Assembly: GCF_000382045.1 (NCBI RefSeq)
Contig: NZ_KB907450.1
Location: 1,564,204 to 1,628,203, forward strand
Direction: 5' to 3'
Source: Variovorax atrisoli 110B
GTDB taxonomy: Bacteria > Pseudomonadota > Gammaproteobacteria > Burkholderiales > Burkholderiaceae_C
Length of the DNA: 64,000 nucleotides
Part shown: positions 16,967-30,094 of the stretch, one piece after another
Layout of the letters: each line of letters starts with the position of its first letter
How positions within the stretch are numbered: the first letter of the stretch is position 1
Translations under genes and position numbers: made by a program
Notes under the pieces: model-generated
Databases searched by the model: none
What the model saw: only the letters and a program-made list of their open reading frames with translations
What the model was told of the DNA's origin: nothing

Positions 16967-18751
16967 ATGGCTTCATCCCCACCGTCTTCCATGGCCAAGG
17001 GCTCGCCCCGATCGCTCTCGGGCCTGAGCCCTTTTCTTCGCCCGTACCGCGTGCAGATCGTGCTGGCAGGCGTCTTCCTGGTGATGGCGGCGGTCACGAC
17101 GCTGGCTTTTCCTATCGCCTTGCGCAGCCTGATTGACAACGGCTTGATCAGCGCCGACAAGGGCGCCCAGACCATGGCGCTGCGCGAGCACTTCGGCGCC
17201 CTCTTCGCCGTGGCCGTGGCGCTGGGTGTCTTCTCCGCGGCGCGCTTCTATACCGTGAGCTGGCTGGGCGAGCGCGTGACGGCCGACATCCGAAACGCCG
17301 TCTACGGCCACGTGCTCAAGCAGAGCCCCGCCTTCTTCGAGACCACGCAGACCGGCGAGGTGCTCTCGCGCCTGACGGCCGATACCACCCTGGTGCAGAC
17401 GGTCGTCGGCTCGTCGCTCAGCATGGGCCTGCGCAACGCCGTGATGGGCGTGGGCGCCCTGGCGGTGCTGATCTGGACCAACCCTTATGTGATGGTGCAG
17501 GTGCTGGGCATCCTCGTGCTGGTGGTGCTGCCGAGCATGGTGTTCGGCCGCCGCGTGCGCAAGCTCTCCCGCGCCAGCCAGGACCGCGTGGCCGATTCGA
17601 GCGCCATCGCCGCCGAGGTGCTGAATGCCATTCCGGTGGTGCAGAGCTACACGGCCGAAGGCCGCGAGGCCGCGCGTTTCAGCGGCTCGACCGAGAACGC
17701 CTTCCGCACCGCCGTGCGCCGCACCCGCGCCCGCTCGGTGCTCGTGGCCTTCATCATCATCGCGACCTCCGCGGCGCTGCTCTGGGGTCTCTACCAGGGC
17801 ACGCAGGCGGTGCTGCGCGGCGACATCACCGCCGGCCACCTGGGCCAGACCGTCGTCTACGTCGCCATCCTCGCCAGCGCGACCGCCGTGCTCGGCGAGG
17901 TGTACGGCGACCTGCTGCGCGCGGCCGGCGCGACCGAGCGCTTGATGGAACTGCTGCACGCGCCTGCGGCCATCGTGTCCCCCGCCGACCCGGCGGTCGC
18001 ACCGGTGCCGGTGGCGGGCAGCGCGATCAAGTTCGACGCGGTGACCTTCCACTACCCTTCCCGCCCCGGCACGCCGGCCCTGCGCGACTTCAGCCTCGAA
18101 GTCGCGCCCGGCGAGACCGTCGCGCTGGTGGGGTCGAGCGGTGCTGGCAAGAGCACCGTGTTCCAGCTGCTGCTGCGCTACTACGACCCGCAGACCGGCC
18201 GGGTGCTGCTCGACGGCGCACCGCTGGCCTCGCTGGCCCTGCCGGAGCTGCGCACCCGCATCGGCCTCGTGCCGCAGGACGCGGTGATCTTCTCGGCCAG
18301 CGCGTTCGAGAACATCCGCTACGGCAACCCCGAGGCGACGGCCGAGGAAGTGCAGGCAGCCGCCCGCGCCGCCTTCGCCCACGACTTCCTGCAGGCGCTG
18401 CCGGAGGGATACGACACCTTCCTCGGCGAGCGAGGCGTGCGACTTTCGGGCGGACAGCGACAGCGCATCGCGATCGCGCGCGCGATCCTGAAGAACCCTC
18501 CGCTTCTGCTGCTCGACGAAGCCACGAGCGCGCTCGACGCGGAAAGCGAGCGCATGGTGCAGGCCGCACTGGAGTCGGCGATGGAGAACCGGACCACCCT
18601 GGTGATCGCCCACCGCCTGGCCACCGTCCAGAAGGCCGACCGCATCGTGGTGCTGGACCACGGCGGGATCGTCGAACAGGGAACGCACGCGGCGCTGGTC
18701 GCGCAGGGCGGCGTTTACGCGCGGCTGGCCGCGCTTCAGTTCACGGCCTGA
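16967..18751 (+). CDS. MsbA-type fused ABC exporter (half-transporter)
   Basis: A 594-residue protein. An N-terminal six-helix ABC exporter domain (about residues 25-310) is followed by an ATPase domain (about 340-590) with Walker A GSSGAGKSTVFQLL, signature LSGGQRQRIAIARAIL, Walker B LLLLDEATSALD and H-loop IAHRLATVQ. It must dimerise to work. It resembles MsbA/lipid or multidrug exporters of Burkholderiales. It is divergent from marR, so drug or toxic-compound export under MarR control is the likely context. No ribosome site precedes the ATG; an internal ATG at 16991 is an alternative. Confidence 0.88.
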   Translation: MASSPPSSMAKGSPRSLSGLSPFLRPYRVQIVLAGVFLVMAAVTTLAFPIALRSLIDNGLISADKGAQTMALREHFGALFAVAVALGVFSAARFYTVSWLGERVTADIRNAVYGHVLKQSPAFFETTQTGEVLSRLTADTTLVQTVVGSSLSMGLRNAVMGVGALAVLIWTNPYVMVQVLGILVLVVLPSMVFGRRVRKLSRASQDRVADSSAIAAEVLNAIPVVQSYTAEGREAARFSGSTENAFRTAVRRTRARSVLVAFIIIATSAALLWGLYQGTQAVLRGDITAGHLGQTVVYVAILASATAVLGEVYGDLLRAAGATERLMELLHAPAAIVSPADPAVAPVPVAGSAIKFDAVTFHYPSRPGTPALRDFSLEVAPGETVALVGSSGAGKSTVFQLLLRYYDPQTGRVLLDGAPLASLALPELRTRIGLVPQDAVIFSASAFENIRYGNPEATAEEVQAAARAAFAHDFLQALPEGYDTFLGERGVRLSGGQRQRIAIARAILKNPPLLLLDEATSALDAESERMVQAALESAMENRTTLVIAHRLATVQKADRIVVLDHGGIVEQGTHAALVAQGGVYARLAALQFTA

Positions 18752-18762
18752 GCAGGACCGCG

Positions 18763-18786
18763 GTGCCGGCACCGGCTGATCGCCGG
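18763..18786. terminator. Possible bidirectional terminator-like hairpins
   Basis: The 43-bp gap between the converging ABC exporter and DUF1178 genes contains the palindrome GTGCCGGCAC (18763-18772) and CCGGC-TGATC-GCCGG (18772-18776/18782-18786). There is no T-run, so any termination would be weak or Rho-assisted. Confidence 0.3.
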
Positions 18787-18794
18787 CTGCCCGT

Positions 18795-19268
18795 TTACTG
18801 CAGGGTCTCTTTCAGCGCAGCCGGAATCGGCAGCGCCATCACCGGAATGCCTTCATCGAGCAGCGCCTCGGCCTGCTCGGGCGTGGCATGTCCTCGGATG
18901 CCGCGCTCGGGGGCCTCGCCGTAGTGCATCTTGCGGGCCTCGTCCGCGAAGCGCTCGCCGACGTCCTCGGTCTTTGCCAGCACCTCGCGCACCGCACGCA
19001 TCCAGCGGGCCTCGGGCGAGAGTTCGGCGGGCGCATTGCTGGCAGCGGCAGGCGCGGCGGTCACGGATGTGGATGTGGCCGCCTCTTTCGGCGCCTTGGC
19101 ATTGCCCAGGTTGAGACGGGGAGCGCTCAGCAGCTTGACGATGGCGGTGTCGCCGCAGACCGGGCATTCGACCAGGCCGGAGGCCAGCTGGGTCTCGAAA
19201 TCCTCGCTGGAGGCGAACCAGCCCTCGAAGCCGTGGCCATGGGTGCAGCGGAGATCGAGAACCTTCAT
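18795..19268 (-). CDS. DUF1178 family protein
   Basis: A 157-residue conserved protein. The N-terminal sequence MKVLDLRCTHGHGFEGWFAS is followed by CPVCGD near residue 35, making a likely small zinc-ribbon with the Cys at residue 8. An Ala/Thr-rich linker then leads into a helical C-terminal half (MRAVREVLAKTEDVGERFADEARKMHYGEAPERGIRGHA). The true start is the ATG at 19268, eight bp after the NUDIX gene, though the frame stays open upstream. It is the terminal gene of the nuo transcription unit. Molecular function unknown. Confidence 0.8.
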   Translation of the reverse strand: MKVLDLRCTHGHGFEGWFASSEDFETQLASGLVECPVCGDTAIVKLLSAPRLNLGNAKAPKEAATSTSVTAAPAAASNAPAELSPEARWMRAVREVLAKTEDVGERFADEARKMHYGEAPERGIRGHATPEQAEALLDEGIPVMALPIPAALKETLQ

Positions 19269-19276
19269 GTCGCGGA

Positions 19277-19891
19277 TTATCCCGCGCCGCCCTGCGCGGG
19301 TGCGGCCTGCCAGTCCAGTGCCCATGCGCCCGAAAGGACGTTCTGCAGCCACAGCGTGCACGTCAGCGTCTTGGCGTCGGTGACCTTGCCTTCGCGGCAC
19401 CAGCCGACCAGCTCGTCGGGCGTGGCGGTGAACACGTCGAGGAACTCGCCGTGGTCGAGCTGCCGCTCGCCGAGCGAGAGCCCGCGCGCGAAATAGATGT
19501 GGATGATCTCGGTCGAGTAAGCCACCGCCAGGTGCATCGCGCCTGCGTAGGCCCATTCGCGCGCGGTGTAGCCGGTTTCCTCGATCAGCTCGCGTCGGCC
19601 GCAGTCGAAGGGGTCCTCGCCCGCATCGAGCTTGCCCGCCGGAAACTCGATCATCACGTGGCCGACCGGGTACCGGAACTGCCGCTCGAGCACGACACGG
19701 CCGTCGTCGAGCAGCGGAATCACCACCACCGCGCCTGGATGCAGCACGTATTCGCGCGTGGCGCTGTGGCCGTCGGGCAGGCGGATGGTGTCGCGCCGGG
19801 CCTTGAGGAACCTGCCCTCGAACAACTCCTCGCGGCTCAGGAGCTCTTCCTTCAGGTGCGAATCGACGGTGTCGGCGGGTTTGGTGGTCAT
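19277..19891 (-). CDS. nudF: NUDIX hydrolase, ADP-ribose pyrophosphatase-like
   Basis: A 204-residue enzyme with a full Nudix box at residues 86-108 (G-KLDAG-E92...RE-LIEETG), where the Glu residues bind Mg2+/Mn2+. Together with the upstream HPGAVVVIPLLDDGRVVLERQFRYPVG segment it matches ADP-ribose/ADP-sugar pyrophosphatases. It would hydrolyse ADP-ribose to AMP and ribose 5-phosphate. Its place just after the nuo genes fits housekeeping of NAD-derived ADP-ribose. Symbol assigned by family resemblance only. Confidence 0.8.
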   Translation of the reverse strand: MTTKPADTVDSHLKEELLSREELFEGRFLKARRDTIRLPDGHSATREYVLHPGAVVVIPLLDDGRVVLERQFRYPVGHVMIEFPAGKLDAGEDPFDCGRRELIEETGYTAREWAYAGAMHLAVAYSTEIIHIYFARGLSLGERQLDHGEFLDVFTATPDELVGWCREGKVTDAKTLTCTLWLQNVLSGAWALDWQAAPAQGGAG

Positions 19892-19919
19892 GTCGTCCTT
19901 GCCAGTCTCGATGCCAGTG

Positions 19920-20225
19920 TCAGTGCCTGTGCTTCATCAGGTAGCGCCAGGTGAAGCCCGGAAAGGCCAGCACGACGAACAGCGCGCCGGTCACCGCATA
20001 GAACTCCCAGCCCTGCGTGGCGATCTGCCCTGCCCTGCGCTCGAACAGCAGCCCGACGCCGCCGGCCAGAAAGTACAAGACCACCAGTTCGGCGAGGCGC
20101 ACCGCGAGCGACTTGGGAGCAGTCGCGAGCGGCACGACGCCGAGCAGGCGGTCGTTGAAGAACGGCAGATTGGCGGCCAGGAGGGCCACCAGAAGAACGA
20201 CCCAGACCGACGCGGTTTGCGACAC
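19920..20225 (-). CDS. DUF2818 family small membrane protein
   Basis: A 101-residue protein starting at GTG (20225), with three hydrophobic helices at about residues 7-24, 43-60 and 76-94. DUF2818 genes are found immediately after nuoN in many Burkholderiales, as here (15-bp gap). The constant link to complex I suggests an assembly or accessory role, but no activity is known to me. Confidence 0.75.
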   Translation of the reverse strand: MSQTASVWVVLLVALLAANLPFFNDRLLGVVPLATAPKSLAVRLAELVVLYFLAGGVGLLFERRAGQIATQGWEFYAVTGALFVVLAFPGFTWRYLMKHRH

Positions 20226-20240
20226 CCGAGGTCGGCCGCG

Positions 20241-21728
20241 TCAGTGGGCCAGCGTCGCCACGATCGCGTCGTAGCACAGCGTCATCAGCCCGCCGGGCAG
20301 GATGCCCAGGATCAGGATCAGCGCGCCGTTGATCGTCAGCACGGTACGCACGTCGCGCGGTGCCGACACGGTGGTGGCCGTGACGGGCGCGTCGAAGTAC
20401 ATGACCTTGACCACGCGCAGGTAGTAGAACGCGCCGATCAGCGACATCATCACCGCGAACACGGCCAGGCCGATGTAGATGGCGTGGCCCGAGGCAATCA
20501 GCGCCTGCAGCACGGCCAGCTTCGCGTAAAAGCCGACCAGCGGCGGCAGGCCCGCCAGCGAGAACATCGCGATCGACATCACGCCGGCGTACAGCGGGCT
20601 GCGCTGGTTCAGGCCGGCGAGGTCGGTGATCTCCTCGCTCTCGAAGCCTTCGCGCGCCAGCAGCAGGATGATGCCGAAGCTCGCCAGCGTGGTCAGCACG
20701 TAGGTCACGATGTAGAACATCGCGGCGCTGTAGGCGTACTGGGCGTTGTACGTGCCCTGCTGGTCCGAGCCGGCGACCAGGCCGAGGAGCATGAAGCCCA
20801 TCTGCGAGATCGTCGAGTACGCCAGCATGCGCTTGAGGTTGCTCTGCGCGATGGCGGCCAGGTTGCCGACCAGCAGCGAGGCGATGGCCAGCACGGCGAG
20901 CATCTGCTGCCAGTCGATGGCCAGCGGCTGCAGCGCGTCGACCAGCAGGCGGATGATGATCGCGAAGGCGGCCAGTTCGGGCGCAGCGCCGATCAGCAGC
21001 GTGATCGCCGTCGGTGCGCCCTGGTAGACGTCGGGCACCCACATGTGGAACGGCGCAGCACCCACCTTGAAAGCCAGGCCGGCGACGATGAACACCAGGC
21101 CGAACACCAGCACTTGGTGGTTCACCTTGCCGCTGGCGATGGCCTTGAACACCTCGTTCACGTCGAGCGAGCCGGTAGCACCGTACATCATCGACAAGCC
21201 ATAGAGCAGGAAGCCGCTGGCCATGGCGCCGAGCACGAAGTACTTCATGGCGGCTTCGCTGGCGACGGCGTTGTCGCGGCGCAGCGCCACCAGGGCGTAG
21301 CTCGAGAGCGTCAGCAGTTCGAGGCCCAGGTAGATCAGCAGGAAGTTGCTGCCCGAGATCATCACGAACATGCCCAGCAGCGCGAACATGCTGATGGTGA
21401 ACATTTCGCCGCCGCGCAGCATCTCGCGATCGGCCGCATAGGGACGGCCGTAGACCAGCGTGACCATCAGCGCCACGGTGGAGAAGCACTTGAGCCAGTT
21501 GCCCATCGGGTCGCTGACCACCATGCCGCCGAAACCGTAGATGGTCTTGCCTGCGGAGGCGTGCAGCCCCGACAGGACGGCCACCACGGCCAGCGTGAGC
21601 AGTGTCAGCACATAGGTGCGGGTACGGCGCGGGCTCGTGTCCGACAGGTCGACCAGCGCAATGATGCAGGCCATGACCAGCAACACGATTTCGGGGTAGA
21701 TCGTGACCCAGCTGAGTTTGTCAATCAT
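20241..21728 (-). CDS. nuoN: NADH-quinone oxidoreductase subunit N
   Basis: A 495-residue antiporter-like membrane subunit with about 14 helices. Landmark segments are [36 protein letters not shown] (conserved Lys and His of the half-channel) and [21 protein letters not shown]. It sits between NuoM and NuoK in the membrane arm of complex I and takes part in proton pumping. Last core nuo gene of the operon. Confidence 0.97.
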   Translation of the reverse strand: MIDKLSWVTIYPEIVLLVMACIIALVDLSDTSPRRTRTYVLTLLTLAVVAVLSGLHASAGKTIYGFGGMVVSDPMGNWLKCFSTVALMVTLVYGRPYAADREMLRGGEMFTISMFALLGMFVMISGSNFLLIYLGLELLTLSSYALVALRRDNAVASEAAMKYFVLGAMASGFLLYGLSMMYGATGSLDVNEVFKAIASGKVNHQVLVFGLVFIVAGLAFKVGAAPFHMWVPDVYQGAPTAITLLIGAAPELAAFAIIIRLLVDALQPLAIDWQQMLAVLAIASLLVGNLAAIAQSNLKRMLAYSTISQMGFMLLGLVAGSDQQGTYNAQYAYSAAMFYIVTYVLTTLASFGIILLLAREGFESEEITDLAGLNQRSPLYAGVMSIAMFSLAGLPPLVGFYAKLAVLQALIASGHAIYIGLAVFAVMMSLIGAFYYLRVVKVMYFDAPVTATTVSAPRDVRTVLTINGALILILGILPGGLMTLCYDAIVATLAH

Positions 21729-21752
21729 CTCGTTCTCTTCTTCAGCGTGGCA

Positions 21753-23231
21753 TCAGGAGGGCAGCTTCGAAACAGCCACGTGGCGCAGCAGCTCGGTCAC
21801 GGAGGCGTCCATCGCGTCGGTGAACGGCTTCGGGAACAGGCCCATCCACAGCACGGCGATGGCCAGCAGTGCCAGCATCAGGAATTCGCGCGAATTGATG
21901 TCGCTGAGTTCCTTCACGTGGTCGTTGCCAACCGGTCCCAGATACACGCGCTTGTACATCCAGAGGGTATAGGCGGCGCCGAAGATCAGCGCGGTGGCCG
22001 CACCCAGGCCGATCCAGAAGTTGGCCTTCACGGCACCCAGGATCACCATCCACTCGCCCACGAAACCGGCGGTGCCCGGCAGGCCGCAGTTGGCCATGGC
22101 GAACAGCAGCGCGAACGCGGCGAACTTGGGCATGGTGTTCACCACGCCGCCGTAGTCGGCGATCTGGCGCGAGTGCACGCGGTCGTACAGCACGCCGATG
22201 CCCAGGAACATGGCGCCCGAGACGAAGCCGTGGGCAATCATCTGCACGATGCCGCCGGACACGCCAAGCTCGTTGAAGATGAAGAAGCCCAGCGTCACGA
22301 AGCCCATGTGCGCCACCGACGAGTAGGCCACCAGCTTCTTCATGTCCTGCTGCACCAGCGCCACCAAGCCGACGTAGATCACGGCGATCAGCGACAGCGC
22401 GATCATGAGCCAGGCCCACTCGTGCGAGGCGTCGGGAGCGATGGGCATCGAGAAGCGCAGGAAGCCGTAGGCACCCAGCTTCAGCATGATCGCGGCCAGC
22501 ACGGCGGAACCGCCCGTGGGCGCCTCGACGTGCACGTCGGGCAGCCAGGTGTGCACCGGCCACATCGGCACCTTCACCGCGAAGGCGGCGAAGAAGGCGA
22601 AGAACAGGAAGGTCTGCGCGGTCGCACCCAGCGGCAGCTTGTGCCACGACAGGATGTCGAAGCTGCCGCCCGACTTGTTGTACAGGTAGATCAGCGCCAC
22701 CAGCATCAGCAGCGAGCCGAGCAAGGTGTAGAGGAAGAACTTGAAGGCCGCGTAGATCTTGTTCGGGCCGCCCCAGATGCCGATGATCAGGTACATCGGG
22801 ATCAGCGTGGCTTCGAAGAAGACGTAGAACAGCACGCCGTCGAGCGCGGCGAACACGCCGATCATGAGGCCCGACAGGATCAGGAACGCGCCCATGTACT
22901 GGTTCACGCGCTCGGTGATCACTTCCCAGGCCGAGATCACCACGATGACCGTGATGAACGACGTCAGCAGCACCAGCCAGAGCGACAGACCGTCGACCCC
23001 GAGGTGGTAGTTGACGTTGAAGCGCGAGATCCAGCCCGTCTTCTCGACGAACTGCATCGCGGCGGTGCCGTTCTGGAAACGCGTGAACAGCGGCACCGTG
23101 ACCAGGAAGCTCACGATGGAACCGACGAGCGCGACCCAGCGCACGCCCCTGGCGTGCTCGTCACGGCCAAACGCCAGCAGCACGGCACCGAATGCGATCG
23201 GCACCCAGATGGCAAGGCTCAACAAACCCAT
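21753..23231 (-). CDS. nuoM: NADH-quinone oxidoreductase subunit M
   Basis: A 492-residue antiporter-like subunit. The conserved Glu in the TM5 region is recognisable in YVFFEATLIPMYLIIGIWGG, and the central lysine region is AFAVKVPMWPVHTWLPDVHVEAPTGGSAVLA. A QQDMKKLVAYSSVAHMGFVTLG segment follows. It is a middle proton-pumping module of complex I, 24 bp downstream of nuoL and 24 bp before nuoN. Confidence 0.97.
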   Translation of the reverse strand: MGLLSLAIWVPIAFGAVLLAFGRDEHARGVRWVALVGSIVSFLVTVPLFTRFQNGTAAMQFVEKTGWISRFNVNYHLGVDGLSLWLVLLTSFITVIVVISAWEVITERVNQYMGAFLILSGLMIGVFAALDGVLFYVFFEATLIPMYLIIGIWGGPNKIYAAFKFFLYTLLGSLLMLVALIYLYNKSGGSFDILSWHKLPLGATAQTFLFFAFFAAFAVKVPMWPVHTWLPDVHVEAPTGGSAVLAAIMLKLGAYGFLRFSMPIAPDASHEWAWLMIALSLIAVIYVGLVALVQQDMKKLVAYSSVAHMGFVTLGFFIFNELGVSGGIVQMIAHGFVSGAMFLGIGVLYDRVHSRQIADYGGVVNTMPKFAAFALLFAMANCGLPGTAGFVGEWMVILGAVKANFWIGLGAATALIFGAAYTLWMYKRVYLGPVGNDHVKELSDINSREFLMLALLAIAVLWMGLFPKPFTDAMDASVTELLRHVAVSKLPS

Positions 23232-23255
23232 TTTTCTTTTTCTCCAGCGCTAGGC

Positions 23256-25289
<2,034 letters not shown>

Positions 25290-25296
25290 GTTGCTG

Positions 25297-25605
25297 TCAA
25301 CCCTTGAGCGAGTTGAGTTCGTCGACGTTGATGTTCGACTTGTTGCGGAACAGCAGGACCAGCAGCGCCAGCCCGATGGCCGACTCGGCCGCGGCCACCG
25401 TCAGGATGAAGAACACGAAGATCTGGCCGTGCATGTCGCCCAGGAAGTGCGAGAACGCCACGAAGTTCATGTTGACCGCCAGCAGCATCAGCTCGATGGC
25501 CATCAGCAGCACGATCAGGTTCTTGCGGTTCAGGAAGATGCCGATCACGGACAGCGCGAAGAGCATCGCGCCGAGCGAAAGAAAGTGTCCGAGCGTGAGC
25601 GTCAT
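25297..25605 (-). CDS. nuoK: NADH-quinone oxidoreductase subunit K
   Basis: A 102-residue protein with three transmembrane helices and the two membrane-buried Glu of the family ([26 protein letters not shown] and [18 protein letters not shown]). These glutamates are part of the proton path of complex I. Its ATG overlaps the stop of nuoJ by four bp, so the two are probably translationally coupled. Confidence 0.97.
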   Translation of the reverse strand: MTLTLGHFLSLGAMLFALSVIGIFLNRKNLIVLLMAIELMLLAVNMNFVAFSHFLGDMHGQIFVFFILTVAAAESAIGLALLVLLFRNKSNINVDELNSLKG

Positions 25606-26252
25606 GCCTTGTTTTCCTTTGCAGCGTCCGCAGCTTCAACCACAGGCTCCGCTGCACGCGTTGCCGGCATCTGCACGATGCGCACGCGGTCGCGCGCCTT
25701 CACGCGGACCTGGTCGGCCGGGTTGACGTACTTGCTGTCCTTGCGGGTGCGCAGCGTCAGTGCGATGGCGGCCACGATGGCCACGAGCAGGATGACCGCG
25801 GCGATTTCCAGCGGATAGAGATATTCGGAGTAGAGCAGCTTGCCCAGTTCGAGCGTATTGGAAGTGTTGGCCCCCGCTGCGACGGCTGCCGCACGCGGCT
25901 CGCCCAGGCGGAAGCCGCCCATGAGCACGGCCGCCATTTCGAGCGCGATCAGCGCACCCACGCCCGCCGCCAGCGGGAAGTGCTTCCAGAAGCCCTCCCG
26001 CAAGCTGTCGACGTTGATGTCCAGCATCATCACCACGAACAGGAACAGCACCATCACGGCGCCCACATACACGAGCACGAGCGAGATCGCGAGGAACTCG
26101 GCGCGCAGCAGCAGCCAGATGGCCGATGCCTGGAAGAAGGCCAGAACCAGGTACAGCGCTGCGTACACGGGGTTGCGGGCGGTGATGACGCGGAATGCTG
26201 CGAACAGCAGCACCACGGCAAACAGATAGAACAGACCGGTCTTGACGTCCAT
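25602..26252 (-). CDS. nuoJ: NADH-quinone oxidoreductase subunit J
   Basis: A 216-residue protein with five membrane helices in the first 170 residues and a charged C-terminal tail (about 175-216). The family segment [23 protein letters not shown] is at about residues 27-50, and the pi-bulge helix [20 protein letters not shown] follows. Its stop overlaps the start of nuoK. Confidence 0.96.
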   Translation of the reverse strand: MDVKTGLFYLFAVVLLFAAFRVITARNPVYAALYLVLAFFQASAIWLLLRAEFLAISLVLVYVGAVMVLFLFVVMMLDINVDSLREGFWKHFPLAAGVGALIALEMAAVLMGGFRLGEPRAAAVAAGANTSNTLELGKLLYSEYLYPLEIAAVILLVAIVAAIALTLRTRKDSKYVNPADQVRVKARDRVRIVQMPATRAAEPVVEAADAAKENKA

Positions 26253-26290
26253 TGGAATTCGAATTGGTACGGGTTTCGGGCTGAACCGGG

Positions 26291-26812
26291 TCAGCGGTAC
26301 TTGGCGTCAGCCGCCTTGTTCGCTGCGATTTCCTTCTCGTAGCGGTCGCCCACGGCCAGCAGCATGTCCTTGGTGAAGTACAGGTCGCCGCGCTTCTCGC
26401 CGTGGTATTCGAAGATGTGCGTCTCGACGATCGAGTCGACCGGGCAGCTCTCTTCGCAGAAACCGCAGAAGATGCACTTGGTCAGGTCGATGTCGTAGCG
26501 CGTGGTGCGGCGCGAGCCGTCGTCGCGCACGTCCGATTCGATGGTGATCGCCAGCGCCGGGCAGACGGCCTCGCACAGCTTGCAGGCGATGCAGCGCTCT
26601 TCGCCGTTCTCATAGCGGCGCAGTGCGTGCAGGCCGCGGAAGCGCGGCGACAGCGGCGTCTTCTCTTCGGGGAACTGCACCGTGATCTTGCGGGCGAAGG
26701 CGTACTTGCCGGTGATGGCCAAGCCCTTGAACAGCTCGAACAGCATGAAGCTGCTCAGGAAGTCCTTGAGCGAGAAAGGCGCGGATGGTGTTGCGGTGTG
26801 CGCAGCAGACAT
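26291..26812 (-). CDS. nuoI: NADH-quinone oxidoreductase subunit I
   Basis: A 173-residue ferredoxin-like subunit that carries the N6a and N6b [4Fe-4S] clusters. Both motifs are complete: C74-x2-C77-x2-C80-x3-C84 and C113-x2-C116-x2-C119-x3-C123. The start at 26812 is chosen because an AGGGAG lies about ten bases upstream and the frame upstream of it encodes part of the nuoH end. The protein connects the peripheral arm (NuoG) to NuoB. Confidence 0.96.
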   Translation of the reverse strand: MSAAHTATPSAPFSLKDFLSSFMLFELFKGLAITGKYAFARKITVQFPEEKTPLSPRFRGLHALRRYENGEERCIACKLCEAVCPALAITIESDVRDDGSRRTTRYDIDLTKCIFCGFCEESCPVDSIVETHIFEYHGEKRGDLYFTKDMLLAVGDRYEKEIAANKAADAKYR

Positions 26813-26829
26813 GATGTTGGCGCTCCCTG

Positions 26830-27909
26830 TTATTTCCAGATGTTGAACGGCGTCTGCATCCAGCCACCGACCACGACCAGCCACACGAGCGTGACGGGAA
26901 TGAAGATCTTCCAGCCCAGACGCATGATCTGGTCATAGCGGAAGCGCGGGAACGTCGAACGCACCCACAGGAACATGGTGACCACGCAGAAGGTCTTGAG
27001 GCCCAGCCAGATCCAGCCCGGGATGAAGCTCAGGAACTCGAACGGCGGCAGCCACCCGCCGAGGAACAGCACCACGGTCAGGATCGAGACGAGCCACATG
27101 TTGGCGTACTCGGCCAGGAAGAACATCGCGAAGCTCATGCCCGAGTACTCGATCATGTGGCCGGCCACGATTTCGGATTCGCCTTCCACCACGTCGAAGG
27201 GGTGGCGGTTGGTTTCGGCGAGGCCCGAGATGAAGTAGACGACGAAGATCGGCAGCAGCGGCAGCCAGTTCCACGACAGGAAGCCGACGCCCATGTTGGC
27301 GAACATGCCCTTGCCCTGAACGTTGACGATCTCGGTCATGTTCAGGCTGCCGGTGACCATCAGCACCACGACGAAGCAGAAGCCCATCGCGATTTCGTAG
27401 CTCACCATCTGTGCCGAGGCACGCAGCGCGCCCAGGAAGGCGTACTTCGAGTTCGATGCCCAGCCGGCGATGATCACGCCGTACACCTCGAGCGAGGTGA
27501 TGGCCATCACGAACAGCAGGCCGGCGTTGATGTTGGCCAGCGCCACGTCGGGGCCGAAGGGAATCACCGCCCATGCGGCCAGTGCCGGCATGATGGTCAT
27601 GATCGGGCCGAGCAGGAACAGGCCCTTGTTGGCGACCGTCGGAAGGATGATTTCCTTGGTCATCAGCTTGAGCGCGTCGGCGATCGGCTGGAGCAGGCCC
27701 AGCGGGCCGATGCGGTTCGGGCCGATGCGGATCTGCGTGAAGCCGATGGCCTTGCGCTCCCACAGCGTGAGATACGCCACGGCCAGCATCAGCGGAATGA
27801 CCACGACGATGATCTTGATCAGCGTCCAGACCACGGGCCAGACCACGCCGGTCCACCAGCCCGCGGCCACCAGGCCCTGGCCGAAGCCGTGAATGGTGTC
27901 GACGATCAT
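26830..27909 (-). CDS. nuoH: NADH-quinone oxidoreductase subunit H
   Basis: A 359-residue membrane subunit at the junction of the two arms, forming part of the quinone chamber. Recognised from [33 protein letters not shown] near residue 50 and the acidic loop [27 protein letters not shown]. Its ATG overlaps the nuoG stop by four bp. Confidence 0.97.
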   Translation of the reverse strand: MIVDTIHGFGQGLVAAGWWTGVVWPVVWTLIKIIVVVIPLMLAVAYLTLWERKAIGFTQIRIGPNRIGPLGLLQPIADALKLMTKEIILPTVANKGLFLLGPIMTIMPALAAWAVIPFGPDVALANINAGLLFVMAITSLEVYGVIIAGWASNSKYAFLGALRASAQMVSYEIAMGFCFVVVLMVTGSLNMTEIVNVQGKGMFANMGVGFLSWNWLPLLPIFVVYFISGLAETNRHPFDVVEGESEIVAGHMIEYSGMSFAMFFLAEYANMWLVSILTVVLFLGGWLPPFEFLSFIPGWIWLGLKTFCVVTMFLWVRSTFPRFRYDQIMRLGWKIFIPVTLVWLVVVGGWMQTPFNIWK

Positions 27910-30077
27910 GCCAGTGCCTCCTCGGCACCAGCCGACACGTTCGAGCCGGCCAGCGCATTGCGCGCGTCGGCAGTCAGTTGGAGCGACGGTGCACGGCGCA
28001 CGATCGAATCCAGCTGGTAGATGCTCGCGACCACCGGGGCAGCGGCTGCACCTTCGGAAGCCACCGCGTTCGCGGACGTGGCGTTGCTCAGCGCATTCGC
28101 GGGCACCGCGCCGTTTTCGCCGACGGCGGCCAGCACTTCAGCGGTCGATTCGAACGCGAAGCCAGGCAGGCCCAGTAGGTTGGCCAGCACGCGCAGCACC
28201 TTCCAGGCCGGGCGGGTCTCGCCCAGGGGCTTCACCACGGCGTGGAAACTCTGGACGCGGCCCTCGGCATTGATGAAGGTGCCGGGCGTTTCGGTGAACG
28301 GGGCGATCGGAAGCAGCACGTCGCTGAACTCGAGGTTGGCCTTGAAGGGGCTCAGCGTGACGACCATCTGCGCATTGCCGATGACATCGGCAGCAGCGGC
28401 GCCGGCTGCCGAGTCGAACACGGGTTCGGTGTTCAGCAGCATCACGGCCTTCAGTCCGGAACCGGCGGCGAGCATGCGGCCGGCATCGAGGCCGCCGTTC
28501 TTCGGAAATGCGCCGACTACCTGCGCGCCCACGGTGTTGGCGGCTTCGGTCAGGTAGCCGACGGTCGCGCCGGTCTGCGCGCCGATCCAGTTCGCCAGTG
28601 CCAGCAGGCTGCTGGCCTGGGCATGGTGCGCGGCGGCATTGCCGAGCAGGATCGCCTTGCGCTCGCCGCTCAGCAGCGAGGCAGCGATCGCCTTGGCGGC
28701 TGCGTCGGGTGCATTCTTCGGCGCCAGCGGAGAGGCTGCGCCGTTGGTTTCGCCGATGGCGGCTGCCACTGCGGCAAGCGCCTCGACCCACTGGCCGGCA
28801 TCGACGATGCTCGACTGCGCCACGTTGATGGCCCAGGCGTCGCGGTCGGCCATCAGGCTGGCCGAGGTGATCACCGACAGCGCGGCGCCCTTGCGCACGG
28901 CCTGGCGGATGCGCTGCGCGAACAGCGGGTGTTCCTTGCGCAGGTTCGAGCCCACGACCAGCGCGCGCTGCACTTGCGTCAGCGAGGCGATCGAGGTGCC
29001 GAGCCAGCGCACGCCTTCGAAGGCCGCGAATTCGGCGTTGCGCAGGCGGTAGTCGATGTTGTCGCTGCCGAGCTCACGCGTGAGCATGGTCGCGAGCTGC
29101 AGTTCCTCGAGGGTGCTGTGCGGGCTGACCAGCGTGCCGATGCTCTGCGCGCCGTGGTCGGCCTTGATCTGCTTGAGGCCGTTGGCGACGTACTCGAGTG
29201 CCGTCTGCCAGTCCACCTGCTGCCATTGGCCGCCCTGCTTCAGCATGGGCTGCGTCAGGCGCTCGGGACCGTTGAGCGCTTCGTACGAGAAGCGGTCGCG
29301 GTCGGCGATCCAGCATTCGTTGACGTCTTCGTTCTCGAGCGGCACCACGCGCATCACGCGGTTGTTCTTGACCTGGACGATCAGGTTGGCGCCGGTGGAG
29401 TCGTGCGGGCTCACCGACTTGCGGCGCGAAAGCTCCCAGGTGCGGGCGCTGTAGCGGAAGGGCTTGCTCGTGAGCGCGCCGACCGGGCAGATGTCGATCA
29501 TGTTGCCCGAGAGCTCGGAGTCGACCGATTCGCCCACGAAGGTTTCGATTTCGGAGTGCTCGCCGCGGTTCGACATGCCGAGCTCCATCACGCCGGCCAC
29601 TTCCTGGCCGAAACGGACGCAGCGCGTGCAGTGGATGCAGCGGCTCATCTCTTCCATGCTGATCAGCGGGCCGACGTCCTTGTGGAAGACGACGCGCTTT
29701 TCCTCTTCGTAGCGCGAAGAGGAACCGCCGTAGCCGACGGCCAGATCCTGCAGCTGGCATTCACCGCCCTGGTCGCAGATGGGGCAATCCAGCGGGTGGT
29801 TGATCAGGAGGAACTCCATGACCGACTGCTGCGCCTTGATGGCCTTCTCGCTCTTGGTGCGGACGATCATGCCCTGCGTGACGGGCGTGGCGCAGGCCGG
29901 CATCGGCTTGGGCGCCTTCTCCACGTCCACGAGGCACATGCGGCAGTTGGCCGCGATGCTCAGTTTCTTGTGATAGCAGAAGTGCGGAATGTACGTGCCG
30001 GCCTTGTCGGCCGCATGCATGACCATGCTGCCTTCGGCGACTTCGACCTTCTTGCCGTCGAGTTCGATTTCAACCAT
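27906..30077 (-). CDS. nuoG: NADH-quinone oxidoreductase subunit G
   Basis: A 723-residue iron-sulfur subunit of the peripheral arm. The [2Fe-2S] ligands are C34, C45, C48 and C62. The N5 cluster has H94, C98, C101 and C107. A further ferredoxin motif [17 protein letters not shown] with CPVGAL follows. The C-terminal two thirds are molybdopterin-oxidoreductase-like but without cofactor. The real start is the ATG at 30077, 18 bp after nuoF; the open frame upstream is out-of-frame nuoF. Confidence 0.96.
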   Translation of the reverse strand: MVEIELDGKKVEVAEGSMVMHAADKAGTYIPHFCYHKKLSIAANCRMCLVDVEKAPKPMPACATPVTQGMIVRTKSEKAIKAQQSVMEFLLINHPLDCPICDQGGECQLQDLAVGYGGSSSRYEEEKRVVFHKDVGPLISMEEMSRCIHCTRCVRFGQEVAGVMELGMSNRGEHSEIETFVGESVDSELSGNMIDICPVGALTSKPFRYSARTWELSRRKSVSPHDSTGANLIVQVKNNRVMRVVPLENEDVNECWIADRDRFSYEALNGPERLTQPMLKQGGQWQQVDWQTALEYVANGLKQIKADHGAQSIGTLVSPHSTLEELQLATMLTRELGSDNIDYRLRNAEFAAFEGVRWLGTSIASLTQVQRALVVGSNLRKEHPLFAQRIRQAVRKGAALSVITSASLMADRDAWAINVAQSSIVDAGQWVEALAAVAAAIGETNGAASPLAPKNAPDAAAKAIAASLLSGERKAILLGNAAAHHAQASSLLALANWIGAQTGATVGYLTEAANTVGAQVVGAFPKNGGLDAGRMLAAGSGLKAVMLLNTEPVFDSAAGAAAADVIGNAQMVVTLSPFKANLEFSDVLLPIAPFTETPGTFINAEGRVQSFHAVVKPLGETRPAWKVLRVLANLLGLPGFAFESTAEVLAAVGENGAVPANALSNATSANAVASEGAAAAPVVASIYQLDSIVRRAPSLQLTADARNALAGSNVSAGAEEALA

Positions 30078-30094
30078 ATGTGTGTTTCTCGCGC